From Actinacidiphila acididurans (GTDB taxonomy: Bacteria > Actinomycetota > Actinomycetes > Streptomycetales > Streptomycetaceae), in contig NZ_JADKYB010000007.1 of assembly GCF_016918855.1 (NCBI RefSeq), positions 309,623-373,622 of the forward strand: 64,000 nt of DNA, given 5' to 3'. Under the pieces are notes generated by a model, which saw nothing but the letters and a program-made list of their open reading frames with translations, did no database searches and had not been told where the DNA came from. Of this stretch, positions 44,800-53,810 are shown piece after piece. The first letter of the stretch is position 1, and the number at the start of each line of letters is the position of its first letter. Both the position numbers and the translations under genes were made by a program.

Positions 44800-45987
44800 C
44801 TACACCGTCACCCCTCCTCCCTGGACCGTCCCCCGCCCCGCCGGGGGACGGCCCGCACCCGTCCCCGCGGCCAGCGCGTCCATCCGGCGTGCCGCCACTT
44901 CCCGCTCGGCCGCCGCCACCAGGAACTCCACCACCCCTTCCGCCCCCACCAGCCCGCGCACCGCGTCGACCGTGCCCGCCGGCAGCACAACGGTCACCTG
45001 GCCGCTGCCCCCGCTGCCCCCGCTGCCCTCTGCCTCCGGCTGCCCCTCGCCCGGGCCACGGCTCCCGGTGAGCGACGGCTCCGGGCCGGCAGGCAGCTCG
45101 GACCCGGGCTCGGACGCGAACCTGGGTCCGGGCCGGGCGCCGGTCCGGAGCGCCTGCCCGTTCCCGGGCTCGGGCTGAGACACAGGCACCGGCACCGGCC
45201 CGGCCCCGGACACGTCAGGCAGGACGGCGACGGCACCCAGGTGGCGGCGGACCGCCTCCGAAGCACCCTTACCCATGGCCCGGGCCAGTTCGGCGTCGAG
45301 GGTCTGGCGGGCGAGCGGGCGCAGTCGCCGGACCAGGCCGGTCGCCTCCTCCGCCTCGGCGTCGGTCGGCGGATGGTCCAGGAACCGACGGAAGACGTAC
45401 TCCGTGGTGAACCGCAGGAACCGCTCGGATATGTGCTCCACCTGACCCCGCACCTCGCGCAGGTGCCCGGAGATCGCCGACAGCGGCACACCCGCGGCGT
45501 GCAACTCCACGGCGACGGCCAGCTCCTGCGGGCTCGGCACGGCGAACTCGTCCTGGCTGCCCGGCACCGGTTCGAGGATGCCCAGCTCCAGGGCGTCGCG
45601 CACCGTGGCCGGGTCAGCGACCCCGCCGAACGCCGCGGCCAGCTCCGCCAGGGTGACCCGGCCCGGCGCCTCGTCCGACCAGCCGCGGTCCACCTCGTCC
45701 ACCAGCCCCAGCACCCCGCCCAGACCGGTGCCCGCGTCCCACGCCGCCAGCAACTCGCCGATGCTGGCCAGCGTGTAACCGCGCCCCAGCAGGCCGGCTA
45801 TCCGTCGCAGCCGGGTCAGGTGCGTGTCGTCGTACACATTGGCCCGGCCGCTACGCTCCGGCCTGGGCAGCAGCCCGCGGTCGGTGTAGGCCCGGATCGT
45901 CCGGACCGTGGTCCCGCTCAGCCGGGACAGGTCCTCGATCCGGTACGCCGCAGTCCGCCCACCGCCGTTCACCTCGTCACCGTCCAC
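44800..45987 (-). CDS. MerR family regulator with extra C-terminal domain
   Basis: The 395-residue protein begins with a MerR HTH (YRIEDLSRLSGTTVRTIRAY, about 16-35) and wing DRGLLPRPERSGRANVYDD. A helical region of unknown fold (about 100-240) follows, then a Gly/Pro/Glu-rich linker (about 250-330). The C-terminal segment (VTVVLPAGTVDAVRGLVG, then GVVEFLVAAAEREVAARR) resembles a ribbon-helix-helix antitoxin/repressor head. MerR proteins are normally 120-270 residues, so this one is long. The effector is unknown. The GTG at 45987 is supported by AGGAGG 12 nt upstream. It faces the LLM gene and is divergent from nothing. Confidence 0.82.
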   Translation of the reverse strand: MDGDEVNGGGRTAAYRIEDLSRLSGTTVRTIRAYTDRGLLPRPERSGRANVYDDTHLTRLRRIAGLLGRGYTLASIGELLAAWDAGTGLGGVLGLVDEVDRGWSDEAPGRVTLAELAAAFGGVADPATVRDALELGILEPVPGSQDEFAVPSPQELAVAVELHAAGVPLSAISGHLREVRGQVEHISERFLRFTTEYVFRRFLDHPPTDAEAEEATGLVRRLRPLARQTLDAELARAMGKGASEAVRRHLGAVAVLPDVSGAGPVPVPVSQPEPGNGQALRTGARPGPRFASEPGSELPAGPEPSLTGSRGPGEGQPEAEGSGGSGGSGQVTVVLPAGTVDAVRGLVGAEGVVEFLVAAAEREVAARRMDALAAGTGAGRPPAGRGTVQGGGVTV

Positions 45988-46171
45988 CTGATCACTTCAC
46001 CTCCTCTTCCGCCTGCGCTGCCCCCGGCCGACCGGCCGCGGGTCGTGCCGCCTCGGGCGTCCTGCTCGTACGACTCACAATGCTTCGGCCTCCTTCACGG
46101 GCTCGAGGGTTTCCACGGACGGGACCCCGGGGGGCACGTGCCGCGCGGGCTCATCGGGACCGGGGTGGCTG

Positions 46172-48046
46172 TCACAGCGGCGGGTCCACCCGGGCCAGGG
46201 TCCGCGCCACACCTGGAGCCAGCCGGGAGAGCAGCCGCAGCCCGTGGGCCTCGGGCGTGACCGGGACCACCGCCAGGTCCCGCTGGACCGCGTGCACGAT
46301 GGCCCGGGCGACCTTCTCCGGCGGGTAGTTGCGCAGCTTGTAGAGCTTGGCGCTGCGGTCCCGGCGGCGCTGCTGCTCGGCCGCGTCGACCCCGGTGTGC
46401 CGGGCGCTCGCGGTGATCGGGGTGGCGACGAAGCCGGGGCATATCGCGCTCACCCCGATGCCGTGGGGTGCGAGTTCGGCCCGCAGGCACTCGCTCAGCA
46501 TCAGCACGGCGGCCTTGGACGTGCTGTACGCGGGCAGTGCGCGGGACGGCTGGAAGGCCGCGGCAGACGCGGTGTTGACGATGTGACCGCCCTGGCCGCG
46601 TTCGACCATCTGCCGGCCGAACAGCCGGCAGCCGTGGATGACACCCCACAGATTGACGTCCAGCACCTCCTTCCAGTCCGCCGGGCTGGTGTCCAGGAAG
46701 GAGCCCGCCAGCCCTATCCCCGCGTTGTTGACCACCACGTCCGGCACACCGCGGTCCGCCGAGGTCCGGATGGCGAGCTCCTCCATCGCCCGGGCGTCCG
46801 ACACGTCCACGGTCTCCGGCCACGCCTCCGGCGCCCCTGCCCGGCGGGCCAGTTCGACCGTACGGGCGGCGCCTTCACCGTCCCGGTCCACTGCCACCAC
46901 CCGTGCCCCGGCCTCCGCGAAGGCGAGCGCGGTGGCCCGGCCGATCCCGCTGGCCGCCCCCGTGACCAGCACGAGTTGCCCGCCGAACCGCTCGACCGCC
47001 TCGGCTCGCCCCTTCCCCAGCACGGAGGGGACCTTCGAACTGCCGGTCGGCGCCGGGTCGGACCCCCGCTCCCCGTCCCTACCGCTCTCCCGATCCGTCC
47101 TGCTCACGAATTCCGTGACCCAACCTGCCAGTTGGTCCGGGCGGGTGCGCGGGACCCAGTGCTTGACGGGCAGGGTGCGGCGGGTCAGGTCGGGGACCCA
47201 TCGCTCCAGGTCGGCGTAGAGCGGGACCGAGAGGAAGGGGTCGCCGGTGGGGGTGACGAGCTGGACCGGGACATGGGGGCGGGGGTCGGGGCGGGGGTGG
47301 CTGAGGCGTTGCCTGACGTTGTCCCGGTACAGCCAGGCACCGTGTGCCGCGTCCCGTGGCAGTGAGGCGGTCGGGTAGTCGCCGCGCGGCAGCTTCTCCG
47401 CGCGGGCCATCATTGCGGGCCACCGCTTGCCCAGCGGGCCGCGCCAGGCCAGTTCGGGCAGGACCGGGGTGTGCAGGGCGTAGATGTACCAGGACTTGGC
47501 GCCCTGCGAGAGGACCTGGGCCAGGTGGCGCGCGGTGGGGCGGCGCACCCGCTCCCGGATCCAGTGGCCGAAGTGGTCCAGGCTCGGGCCGGAGACGGAG
47601 GTGAAGGAGGCGATCCGGCCCCGGGTCTGCGGCACCGTCACGAACTCCCAGCCCTGCACCGAGCCCCAGTCGTGCCCGACCAGGTGCACCGGCCGGTCCG
47701 GGCTGACCGCGTCGGCCACCGCCAGGAAGTCCGCGGTGAGTCTGTCCAGGGTGAAGCCGCCCTTGAGAGGGGCGGGGGCCTGCGAGCGGCCGTGCCCGCG
47801 TACGTCGTAGAGGACCACGTGGAAGCGGTCGGCGAGCAGCGGGACCACGCGTGACCAGACCTCCTTGCTGTCCGGGTAGCCGTGCAGCAGCACCACGGTC
47901 GGCCGCGCGGCGTCCCCGGGCCCCTCCCCGTACTCCGCCACGGACAGACGGACGCCGTCCGCGCCCGTCACGAACCGCTCCCGCACCGGCCCGCGGGCCC
48001 CTTCCTCCACCGGCGATCCGTCCGACCGCTCGGACATCCCGGACAT
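46172..48046 (-). CDS. Fused alpha/beta-hydrolase and short-chain dehydrogenase
   Basis: The 624-residue protein has two enzyme domains. The N-terminal alpha/beta-hydrolase (about 25-310) has the epoxide hydrolase/haloalkane dehalogenase-like nucleophile elbow LVGHDWGSVQG (Asp) and the oxyanion HGYPDS. After a charged linker comes an SDR (about 345-600) with the NAD(P) motif VTGAASGIG, NNAGIG and the catalytic YSTSK with upstream Ser in NTASAAAF. One polypeptide could therefore hydrolyse an ester or epoxide and oxidise or reduce the product. The ATG at 48046 has GGGGGTGAG upstream. A TGACATC direct repeat and AT-rich patch at 48178-48199 lie about 130 bp upstream and may be the promoter. Confidence 0.9.
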   Translation of the reverse strand: MSGMSERSDGSPVEEGARGPVRERFVTGADGVRLSVAEYGEGPGDAARPTVVLLHGYPDSKEVWSRVVPLLADRFHVVLYDVRGHGRSQAPAPLKGGFTLDRLTADFLAVADAVSPDRPVHLVGHDWGSVQGWEFVTVPQTRGRIASFTSVSGPSLDHFGHWIRERVRRPTARHLAQVLSQGAKSWYIYALHTPVLPELAWRGPLGKRWPAMMARAEKLPRGDYPTASLPRDAAHGAWLYRDNVRQRLSHPRPDPRPHVPVQLVTPTGDPFLSVPLYADLERWVPDLTRRTLPVKHWVPRTRPDQLAGWVTEFVSRTDRESGRDGERGSDPAPTGSSKVPSVLGKGRAEAVERFGGQLVLVTGAASGIGRATALAFAEAGARVVAVDRDGEGAARTVELARRAGAPEAWPETVDVSDARAMEELAIRTSADRGVPDVVVNNAGIGLAGSFLDTSPADWKEVLDVNLWGVIHGCRLFGRQMVERGQGGHIVNTASAAAFQPSRALPAYSTSKAAVLMLSECLRAELAPHGIGVSAICPGFVATPITASARHTGVDAAEQQRRRDRSAKLYKLRNYPPEKVARAIVHAVQRDLAVVPVTPEAHGLRLLSRLAPGVARTLARVDPPL

Positions 48047-48261
48047 CTGCTCACCCCCGTTTCCCGGCCTCCCCGGCCACTTCCCGGCCAGGGCCCGCAC
48101 ATCGCGGCACCCCGGCCGTACGACAGCACGACCTCCGTCAGCCCGCCCGGGCCCGGCGGTCGCCGTCTGCCCGAAGCTGACATCAATCAATGTGACATCG
48201 ACCGCTGACAGTGAGCAAGACCCCGTTCGGGGCCTGTGGAAAACTCCGACCCTGACACCTG

Positions 48262-48294
48262 CCACCCGCACGGGGGACCGTCCCCTACGGGTGG
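48262..48294. promoter_or_regulatory. Nested inverted repeat ahead of the ABC operon
   Basis: CCACCCG (48262) pairs with CGGGTGG (48288-48294), and inside it GGGGA (48273) pairs with TCCCC (48281-48285). The structure lies 85 bp upstream of the ABC operon start and could be an operator or attenuator-like hairpin. Confidence 0.4.
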
Positions 48295-48379
48295 TCCGCC
48301 CCGAGGCGTAGCCGGATCGCGACGAATCCGCGACCTCGGGCGGACGACCGGGTGTGGCGTCCGCCACTACCTTCGACGC

Positions 48380-49381
48380 GTGACTGTGATCGCTACCGAA
48401 AGCCTGAGCAAGCGGTACCCACGGGTGACCGCTCTCGACCGGCTGACCGTGGACGTCACCCCCGGCGTGACCGGGCTGGTGGGCGCGAACGGAGCCGGCA
48501 AGTCGACCCTGATCAAAATCCTGCTGGGGCTGGCCCCGGCGAGCGAGGGTCGCGCGGCCGTGCTCGGGCTCGACGTGGCGACCGCCGGTCCGCGGATCCG
48601 CTCGCTGGTCGGCTACATGCCCGAGCACGACTGCCTGCCGCCGGACGTGTCGGCGACCGAGTTCGTCGTGCACATGGCGCGGATGTCGGGGTTGCCGCCG
48701 GCCGCCGCGCGCGAGCGCACCGCCGACACGCTGCGGCACGTGGGCCTGTACGAGGAGCGGTACCGCCCGATGGGCGGCTACTCCACGGGCATGAAGCAGC
48801 GCGTCAAGCTCGCCCAGGCCCTGGTCCACGACCCGAAGCTGGTGCTGCTGGACGAGCCGACCAACGGCCTGGACCCGGTCGGCCGCGACGAGATGCTGGG
48901 CCTGATCCGCCGGGTGTGGACCGACTTCGGCATCTCCGTGCTGGTCACCTCGCACCTGCTGGGCGAGTTGGAGCGCACCAGTGACCACATCGTCGTCATC
49001 GACGGCGGCAAGCTGCTGCGCGCCTCCTCCACCAGCGACTTCACCAAGGTCACCGGCTCCCTCGCGGTCGAGGTCACCGACCGCGAGGACGAGCTGCTGG
49101 ACCTGCTGGACCTGCTGACCGCGGCCGGCCTGAAGCTGCGCCGGTCCGGCCACCTGCTCCAGGTGGACATCGCCGACGAGGACACGTACGACGTCGTGCG
49201 CGACGCGGTGGCCGGCCTCGGGGTCGGCCTGGTCCGCATGGAGCAGCGCCGGCATCGCATCGCCGAGCTGTTCATCGACCCCGAATCCGCCGACGACCCC
49301 GCCGGCGACCACGGCCCGGACCACGACCCCGGCCCCCGCCACGACCCGGACCAGGAAGGAGGCAGCAGTGTCGCAGCCTGA
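48380..49381 (+). CDS. ABC transporter ATP-binding protein (first)
   Basis: The 333-residue ATPase has Walker A GANGAGKSTLIK, signature YSTGMKQRVKLAQAL, Walker B LVLLDEPTNGLD and switch His in TSHLLGE. A C-terminal accessory domain and a His/Asp/Pro-rich tail follow. The GTG at 48380 is probably near the transcript start, as is common for this operon type, because TACCTT lies only about 10 nt upstream. It is the first gene of ATPase-permease-ATPase-permease. The 3' end overlaps the permease gene by 14 bp, which indicates coupling. The pattern fits an exporter or drug/lipid ABC of the DrrA/NatA type, cargo unknown. Confidence 0.92.
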   Translation: MTVIATESLSKRYPRVTALDRLTVDVTPGVTGLVGANGAGKSTLIKILLGLAPASEGRAAVLGLDVATAGPRIRSLVGYMPEHDCLPPDVSATEFVVHMARMSGLPPAAARERTADTLRHVGLYEERYRPMGGYSTGMKQRVKLAQALVHDPKLVLLDEPTNGLDPVGRDEMLGLIRRVWTDFGISVLVTSHLLGELERTSDHIVVIDGGKLLRASSTSDFTKVTGSLAVEVTDREDELLDLLDLLTAAGLKLRRSGHLLQVDIADEDTYDVVRDAVAGLGVGLVRMEQRRHRIAELFIDPESADDPAGDHGPDHDPGPRHDPDQEGGSSVAA

Positions 49382-50306
49382 CGCGGCCACGGCAGCCGCG
49401 CCGCCGCCCGAGCCGTCCGCCGCCCCGCCCACCGACGTCATCCACAACATCGGCTACCGGGCGTACGAAGGCCCGCGCCTGGGCCGCGGCTACGCACGGC
49501 TGTCCCTGTTCAGCCAGAGCCTGCGCGGAGCGTACGGGCTGGGCCGCAGCGCCAAGTCCAAGGTGCTGCCGATGATCCTGCTGGGCGTGATGTGCGCGCC
49601 CGCGCTGATCATGGTGGCCGTCACGATCTTCACCCACATGAACCGGCTGCCGGTGCAGTACACCCGCTACGCGGTGCTGCTGCAGGCCGTCATCACCTTG
49701 TTCGCCGCCTCCCAGGCGCCCCAGTCCGTCTCCCGCGACCTGCGGTTCAAGACCACCCCGCTGTACTTCTCCCGCCCGATCGAGCGCATCGACTACGTGG
49801 CGGCGAAGTACGCGGCCCTGGCCACCGCGCTGTTCCTGCTGACCGCGCTCCCGCTCGTCATCCTCTACGTCGGCGCGCTGCTGGCGAAGCTCGGTTTCGC
49901 CCACCAGACCGCCGGGTTTGCGAAGGGCCTGGTGTCCGCACTCCTGCTGTCCGTCCTCTTCGCCGGCATCAGCCTGGTCATAGCCGCGGTCACCCCGCGG
50001 CGCGGCTTCGGGGTGGCGGCCGTCATCGCGGTGTTCGTGATCAGCTACGCCGCGGTTTCCAGCGTCCAGGGTGTCGCGATGAGCCAGGAACGCTACGACG
50101 TGATCGGCTGGCTCGGCGTGTTCTCGCCGATCACCGTGATCGACGGCTTCCAGACCTGGTTCCTCGGCGCCACCTCCGCCTTCCCGCACGCCGCCGGACC
50201 GCCGAGCGCGGTCGCCGGGCTGGTCTACCTGCTCGTACTGTTCGGCGTCGCCGCCGCCTGCTTCGGCCTGCTGATGCGCCGCTACCGGAAGGTGGGCCTG
50301 TCATGA
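49368..50306 (+). CDS. ABC transporter permease (first)
   Basis: The 312-residue membrane protein has about six helices (about 70-92, 105-122, 142-165, 180-200, 210-230, 285-305) and a cytoplasmic N-terminal region. It belongs to the ABC-2 type permease group by topology. It should pair with the first ATPase, whose gene it overlaps by 14 bp. It ends in an ATGA overlap with the second ATPase. The GTG at 49368 lies just after a GGAGGCAGCA ribosome site. Confidence 0.9.
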   Translation: MSQPDAATAAAPPPEPSAAPPTDVIHNIGYRAYEGPRLGRGYARLSLFSQSLRGAYGLGRSAKSKVLPMILLGVMCAPALIMVAVTIFTHMNRLPVQYTRYAVLLQAVITLFAASQAPQSVSRDLRFKTTPLYFSRPIERIDYVAAKYAALATALFLLTALPLVILYVGALLAKLGFAHQTAGFAKGLVSALLLSVLFAGISLVIAAVTPRRGFGVAAVIAVFVISYAAVSSVQGVAMSQERYDVIGWLGVFSPITVIDGFQTWFLGATSAFPHAAGPPSAVAGLVYLLVLFGVAAACFGLLMRRYRKVGLS

Positions 50307-51220
50307 CGGTGATCGGCATCGACAAGGTGTCCCGCTGGTTCGGCAACGTGGTGGCCGTCAACGACATCACCATGACCATCGGCCCCGGCGTGACCGGCCT
50401 GCTCGGCCCCAACGGCGCCGGCAAGTCCACCCTGATCAGCATGATGGCCGGCTTCCTGGCGCCCTCCACCGGCGCGGTCACCCTCGACGGCGCCACTGTG
50501 TGGCGCAACGAGCAGGTGTACCGGCAGGTCGGCATCGTGCCGGAACGGGAGGCGATGTACGACTTCCTGACCGCGCGGGAGTTCGTCGTCGCCAACGCCG
50601 AGCTGCACGGCCTGCCGGACCCGGGCGCCGCGGCGCAGCGGGCGCTGGCCACCGTGGAGATGCAGTACGCCCAGGACCGGCGGATCGACACGTACAGCAA
50701 GGGCATGCGGCAGCGGGCCAAGATGGCCTCGGCGCTGGTCCACAACCCCTCAGTACTGCTGCTGGACGAGCCGTTCAACGGAATGGACCCGCGGCAGCGG
50801 CTGCAGCTGATGGAACTGCTGCGCCGGATGGGCGCCGAGGGCCGGACCGTGCTGTTCTCCTCGCACATCCTGGAGGAGGTCGAACAGCTCGCCCACCACA
50901 TCGAGGTGGTGGTGGCCGGCCGGCACGCGGCCTCCGGTGACTTCCGCAAGATCCGCCGCCTGATGACGGACCGCCCGCACCGCTACCTCGTCCGGTCCAG
51001 CGACGACCGCCGCCTGGCCGCCGTGCTGATCGCGCACGCCTCCACCGCCGGGATCGAGCTGGACCGCACGGAGGAGGCGCTGCGCATCCAGGCCGTCGAT
51101 TTCGCGGCCTTCACCGAGTTCCTGCCCCGGATCGCCCGCGACCACGGCATCCGGCTCTTCACGGTCTCGCCCTCGGACGAGTCCCTGGAGAGCGTCTTCT
51201 CCTACCTGGTCACGGCATAA
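50303..51220 (+). CDS. ABC transporter ATP-binding protein (second)
   Basis: The 305-residue ATPase has GPNGAGKSTLIS (Walker A), YSKGMRQRAKMASAL (signature), VLLLDEPFNGMD (Walker B) and SSHILEEVEQ (switch). It is clearly a paralogue of the first ATPase in the operon. It overlaps the first permease at ATGA (50303-50306). The C-terminal part (about 220-305) forms a small accessory domain. Together the four genes could make one hetero-dimeric transporter or two related ones. Confidence 0.93.
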   Translation: MTVIGIDKVSRWFGNVVAVNDITMTIGPGVTGLLGPNGAGKSTLISMMAGFLAPSTGAVTLDGATVWRNEQVYRQVGIVPEREAMYDFLTAREFVVANAELHGLPDPGAAAQRALATVEMQYAQDRRIDTYSKGMRQRAKMASALVHNPSVLLLDEPFNGMDPRQRLQLMELLRRMGAEGRTVLFSSHILEEVEQLAHHIEVVVAGRHAASGDFRKIRRLMTDRPHRYLVRSSDDRRLAAVLIAHASTAGIELDRTEEALRIQAVDFAAFTEFLPRIARDHGIRLFTVSPSDESLESVFSYLVTA

Positions 51221-51233
51221 GGAGCCGCCCGAG

Positions 51234-52040
51234 ATGTCCGCCACCACCGCCACGCGGCCCCCGGGACCGCCGCGGCCACCGGCCGGGATTCCCGCGGCCG
51301 GCTCCGGCACCGGCCCCCGCTTCTTCCACCCGACCGTGGCCCGGCTCACCTACCGCGGACTGCTGGGCCGCCGCCGCGCCCTGCTGCTGTTCGCGCTGCC
51401 CGCCCTGCTGCTGGTCATCGTCGGCGCGGTGCGCGCCCTGGCCGGCGCGGACGACTCCACCGCGCACGACGTGCTCCAGGGCTTCGCCCTCAGCGGGGTC
51501 GTGCCGCTGGTCGGGGTCATCGCCGGCACGGGCGCGATCGGCCCGGAGATCGACGACGGCTCGATCGTGTACCTGCTGTCCAAGCCCATCCGGCGCGGCA
51601 CCATTGTGACCACCAAGCTGCTGGTAGCCATAGGCGTCACCGTCGCCTTCTGCGCGATACCCACACTGCTGGCCGGCTTCGTCCTCAACGGCAACGGGCA
51701 GCGGCTGGCCGTCGCCTATGCGGCCGCTTCCGCCGTCGCGGCCGTCGCCTACTCGGCGGTCTTCCTCATGCTCGGTGTGCTCACCCGGCACGCGGTGGTC
51801 GTCGGCCTGGTCTACGCGCTGCTGTGGGAGGGCGTGATCGGCAATGTGGTGCCCGGCGCCCGTACCCTCAGCGTCCAGCAGTGGGCGGTCGCCGTCGCGC
51901 AGAAGATCGGCCGGGGCGACCTGATCAGCTCCGACGTGGGCCTGTCCACCGCCGTTGTGCTGCTGGTCCTGGTCACAGCCGGCGCGACGTGGTTCGCGGC
52001 CCACCGGCTGCGAGGGCTGAAGATCACCGGGGAGGAGTGA
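51234..52040 (+). CDS. ABC transporter permease (second)
   Basis: The 268-residue protein has about six membrane helices after a Pro-rich N-terminus. The motif GPEIDDGSIVYLLSKPIRR in the first loop is typical of ABC-2 permeases of this operon type. It lacks sequence likeness to the first permease, which suggests a hetero-oligomeric channel. GGAG lies 9 nt upstream of the ATG. It is the last gene of the operon, ending 77 bp before the rhomboid-like gene in the same direction. Confidence 0.9.
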   Translation: MSATTATRPPGPPRPPAGIPAAGSGTGPRFFHPTVARLTYRGLLGRRRALLLFALPALLLVIVGAVRALAGADDSTAHDVLQGFALSGVVPLVGVIAGTGAIGPEIDDGSIVYLLSKPIRRGTIVTTKLLVAIGVTVAFCAIPTLLAGFVLNGNGQRLAVAYAAASAVAAVAYSAVFLMLGVLTRHAVVVGLVYALLWEGVIGNVVPGARTLSVQQWAVAVAQKIGRGDLISSDVGLSTAVVLLVLVTAGATWFAAHRLRGLKITGEE

Positions 52041-52117
52041 GCCCCGCGGGCAGGAAGCGTGCGCCGTCTGCCGGGGTTCCCAGGCGGCGCACAGCGGCTC
52101 GCCCGACACTGAGGGGG

Positions 52118-52918
52118 ATGGCTTCCCAGATGCCGGAGACCTCCGACCCCCCGCACGACCGCGCGCTCCCGCCGTCCTTCAGGCGGCACCGCCGCGCGGG
52201 CGCCGCAATGCGACACAAGGCGGCGGGTTGGCTGCGCTCCCGGCGGCGGCCGCCGCTCGCGTCCTGGGCGCGGAAATGGGTCGGGTCGAGCCCCGGCACC
52301 CATCTGTGGCTGGTGATACTGGCCGTCACCAGCATGATCGTGGCCGCGAGCCCGCCGCACGTACGGTCCTATCTGCTGCACGGGGTGAGCACCAACCTGG
52401 TCGAGCTCGGCCGGCACCCGATCCGGGTGCTGGTCGCCAGCGCGCTGTGGATCGAGTCGCCGTCCGGGTTCGCGTTCTACGCGGTGCTGTTCGAGCTGAT
52501 CCACGCGCCCGTCGAGCGCTGGCTGGGCACCTGGCGGTGGCTGGCGGTGGTGGCCCTCGCCCATGTGGGCGCGACCCTGGTCAGCGAGAAGGCGGTCCTG
52601 CTGGGCATAAGGGACCAGCGGCTGCCGCACTCCCTGGCGCACACCATCGACATAGGGGTGAGCTACGGGCTGGCCGGAGTGGTCGGCGTCCTGGCGTACC
52701 AGGTGCCTCGACCGTGGCGCTGGGGCTACGCGGCCGGGATCGTGGCCTTCTTCGCCTGGCCGCTGCTGCACGACGGCACCTTCACCGACCTGGGCCACCT
52801 GAGCGCCGCGCTCATCGGGCTCGGCTGCTGGGTGCTCACGCCACCGGCCCGCACAGCGGATCCGGATCCCCGAGGTCGCCGGGACCGTCGCGATCTGCCG
52901 GGCTCGCTGACCCGGTGA
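52118..52918 (+). CDS. Rhomboid-like membrane protein
   Basis: The 266-residue protein has about six membrane helices and a His/Glu pattern (FELIHAPVERWLGTWRW, then GVSYGLAGVVGVLAYQV) seen in rhomboid-like proteins of Streptomyces. GxSx as in active rhomboids is present only loosely (GVSYG), so proteolysis is not certain. The ATG at 52118 has GAGGGGG directly before it, too close. The ATG at 52130, with the same site at a better distance, may be the true start. The last 83 bp overlap the convergent HAD gene. Confidence 0.75.
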   Translation: MASQMPETSDPPHDRALPPSFRRHRRAGAAMRHKAAGWLRSRRRPPLASWARKWVGSSPGTHLWLVILAVTSMIVAASPPHVRSYLLHGVSTNLVELGRHPIRVLVASALWIESPSGFAFYAVLFELIHAPVERWLGTWRWLAVVALAHVGATLVSEKAVLLGIRDQRLPHSLAHTIDIGVSYGLAGVVGVLAYQVPRPWRWGYAAGIVAFFAWPLLHDGTFTDLGHLSAALIGLGCWVLTPPARTADPDPRGRRDRRDLPGSLTR

Positions 52919-53810
52919 CGGAGGACTCCGCGACGGCAGACTCCGCGGCAAAGGACTCCGCAGCGATGGCCTCCGCAAAGGAATCCGCCGCAAAGGGCGC
53001 GAAGAGGCGTTCCAGCACCACCGCGACCCCGTCCTCCTCATTGGAGGCGGTGATCTCGTCGGCGACGGCCTTGAGGGCGGGGTGGGCGCCCGCCATGGCG
53101 ACGCCGTACCCGGCCCAGGTCAACATCGGCAGATCGTTGGGCATGTCGCCGAACGCAATGGTGTCGGCTCCGGTCACCCCGAGTCGCCGGGCGGCCAGCG
53201 TCAGCCCGGTCGCCTTGGTGAGTCCGAGCGGCAGCAGCTCGACGAAGCCCTCACCCGCGACGGTGACCTCCACCAGGTCACCGGCCGCCGCCCGCGCGGC
53301 CTCGGCCAGCTCGTCGTCGCCGAGCCCGTCCGGGTGCTGGAGGTAGATCTTGTTGAGCGGCTCCGCCCAGAGCTCGTCGAGGTCCCTCATAAGGGTGACG
53401 GGCAGCTCGGGGTTATAGACATACCCCTCGCTGACCAGTACCTCGCCGGCCAGCCCGTCCCGGCCGGCCGCGAGCGCCAGCGGCCCGGTCTCCGCCTCGA
53501 TCTTGGCCACCGCGAGGGCGGCGAGCCGCCGGTCCAGGGTGACCGAGGTGAGCAGCCGGTGCGCGCCGGCGTCGTACACCTGCCCGCCCTGCCCGCACAC
53601 GGCGAGTCCCTGGTAGCCGAGGTCGTCCAGGACGTGCCGGGTCCAGGGCACCGCGCGCCCGGTGACGACGATGTGCGCCGCGCCGGCCGCCGTCACCGCG
53701 GCCAGCGCCCGCCGGGTGCGCGGGGAGACGCTGTGGTCGTCGCGCAGCAGGGTGCCGTCCAGGTCGGTGGCGACCAGCCGGTACGGAAGCGGCCCCGGGG
53801 CCGCGCTCAC
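52836..53810 (-). CDS. HAD superfamily hydrolase, Cof/IIB type, with repeat-derived tail
   Basis: The 324-residue protein has [10 protein letters not shown] (nucleophile), [20 protein letters not shown] (motif III Lys) and [10 protein letters not shown] (motif IV), the same subtype as the HAD near 36 kb. It overlaps the serS stop (GTGA at 53807-53810) and is co-transcribed with serS. The HAD fold ends near residue 268 (VAVVLERLF). The remaining 55 residues are Ala/Ser/Glu repeats plus sequence antisense to the rhomboid-like gene, which suggests loss of an original stop. Small phosphoesters are the likely substrates. Confidence 0.87.
   Translation of the reverse strand: MSAAPGPLPYRLVATDLDGTLLRDDHSVSPRTRRALAAVTAAGAAHIVVTGRAVPWTRHVLDDLGYQGLAVCGQGGQVYDAGAHRLLTSVTLDRRLAALAVAKIEAETGPLALAAGRDGLAGEVLVSEGYVYNPELPVTLMRDLDELWAEPLNKIYLQHPDGLGDDELAEAARAAAGDLVEVTVAGEGFVELLPLGLTKATGLTLAARRLGVTGADTIAFGDMPNDLPMLTWAGYGVAMAGAHPALKAVADEITASNEEDGVAVVLERLFAPFAADSFAEAIAAESFAAESAVAESSVTGSASPADRDGPGDLGDPDPLCGPVA

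Noticed and set aside
47816..47827. Fifth parS site
   Set aside because: ACCACGTGGAAG has the CACGTG core but lacks the symmetric flanks, and it lies in a coding codon context of the hydrolase-SDR gene.
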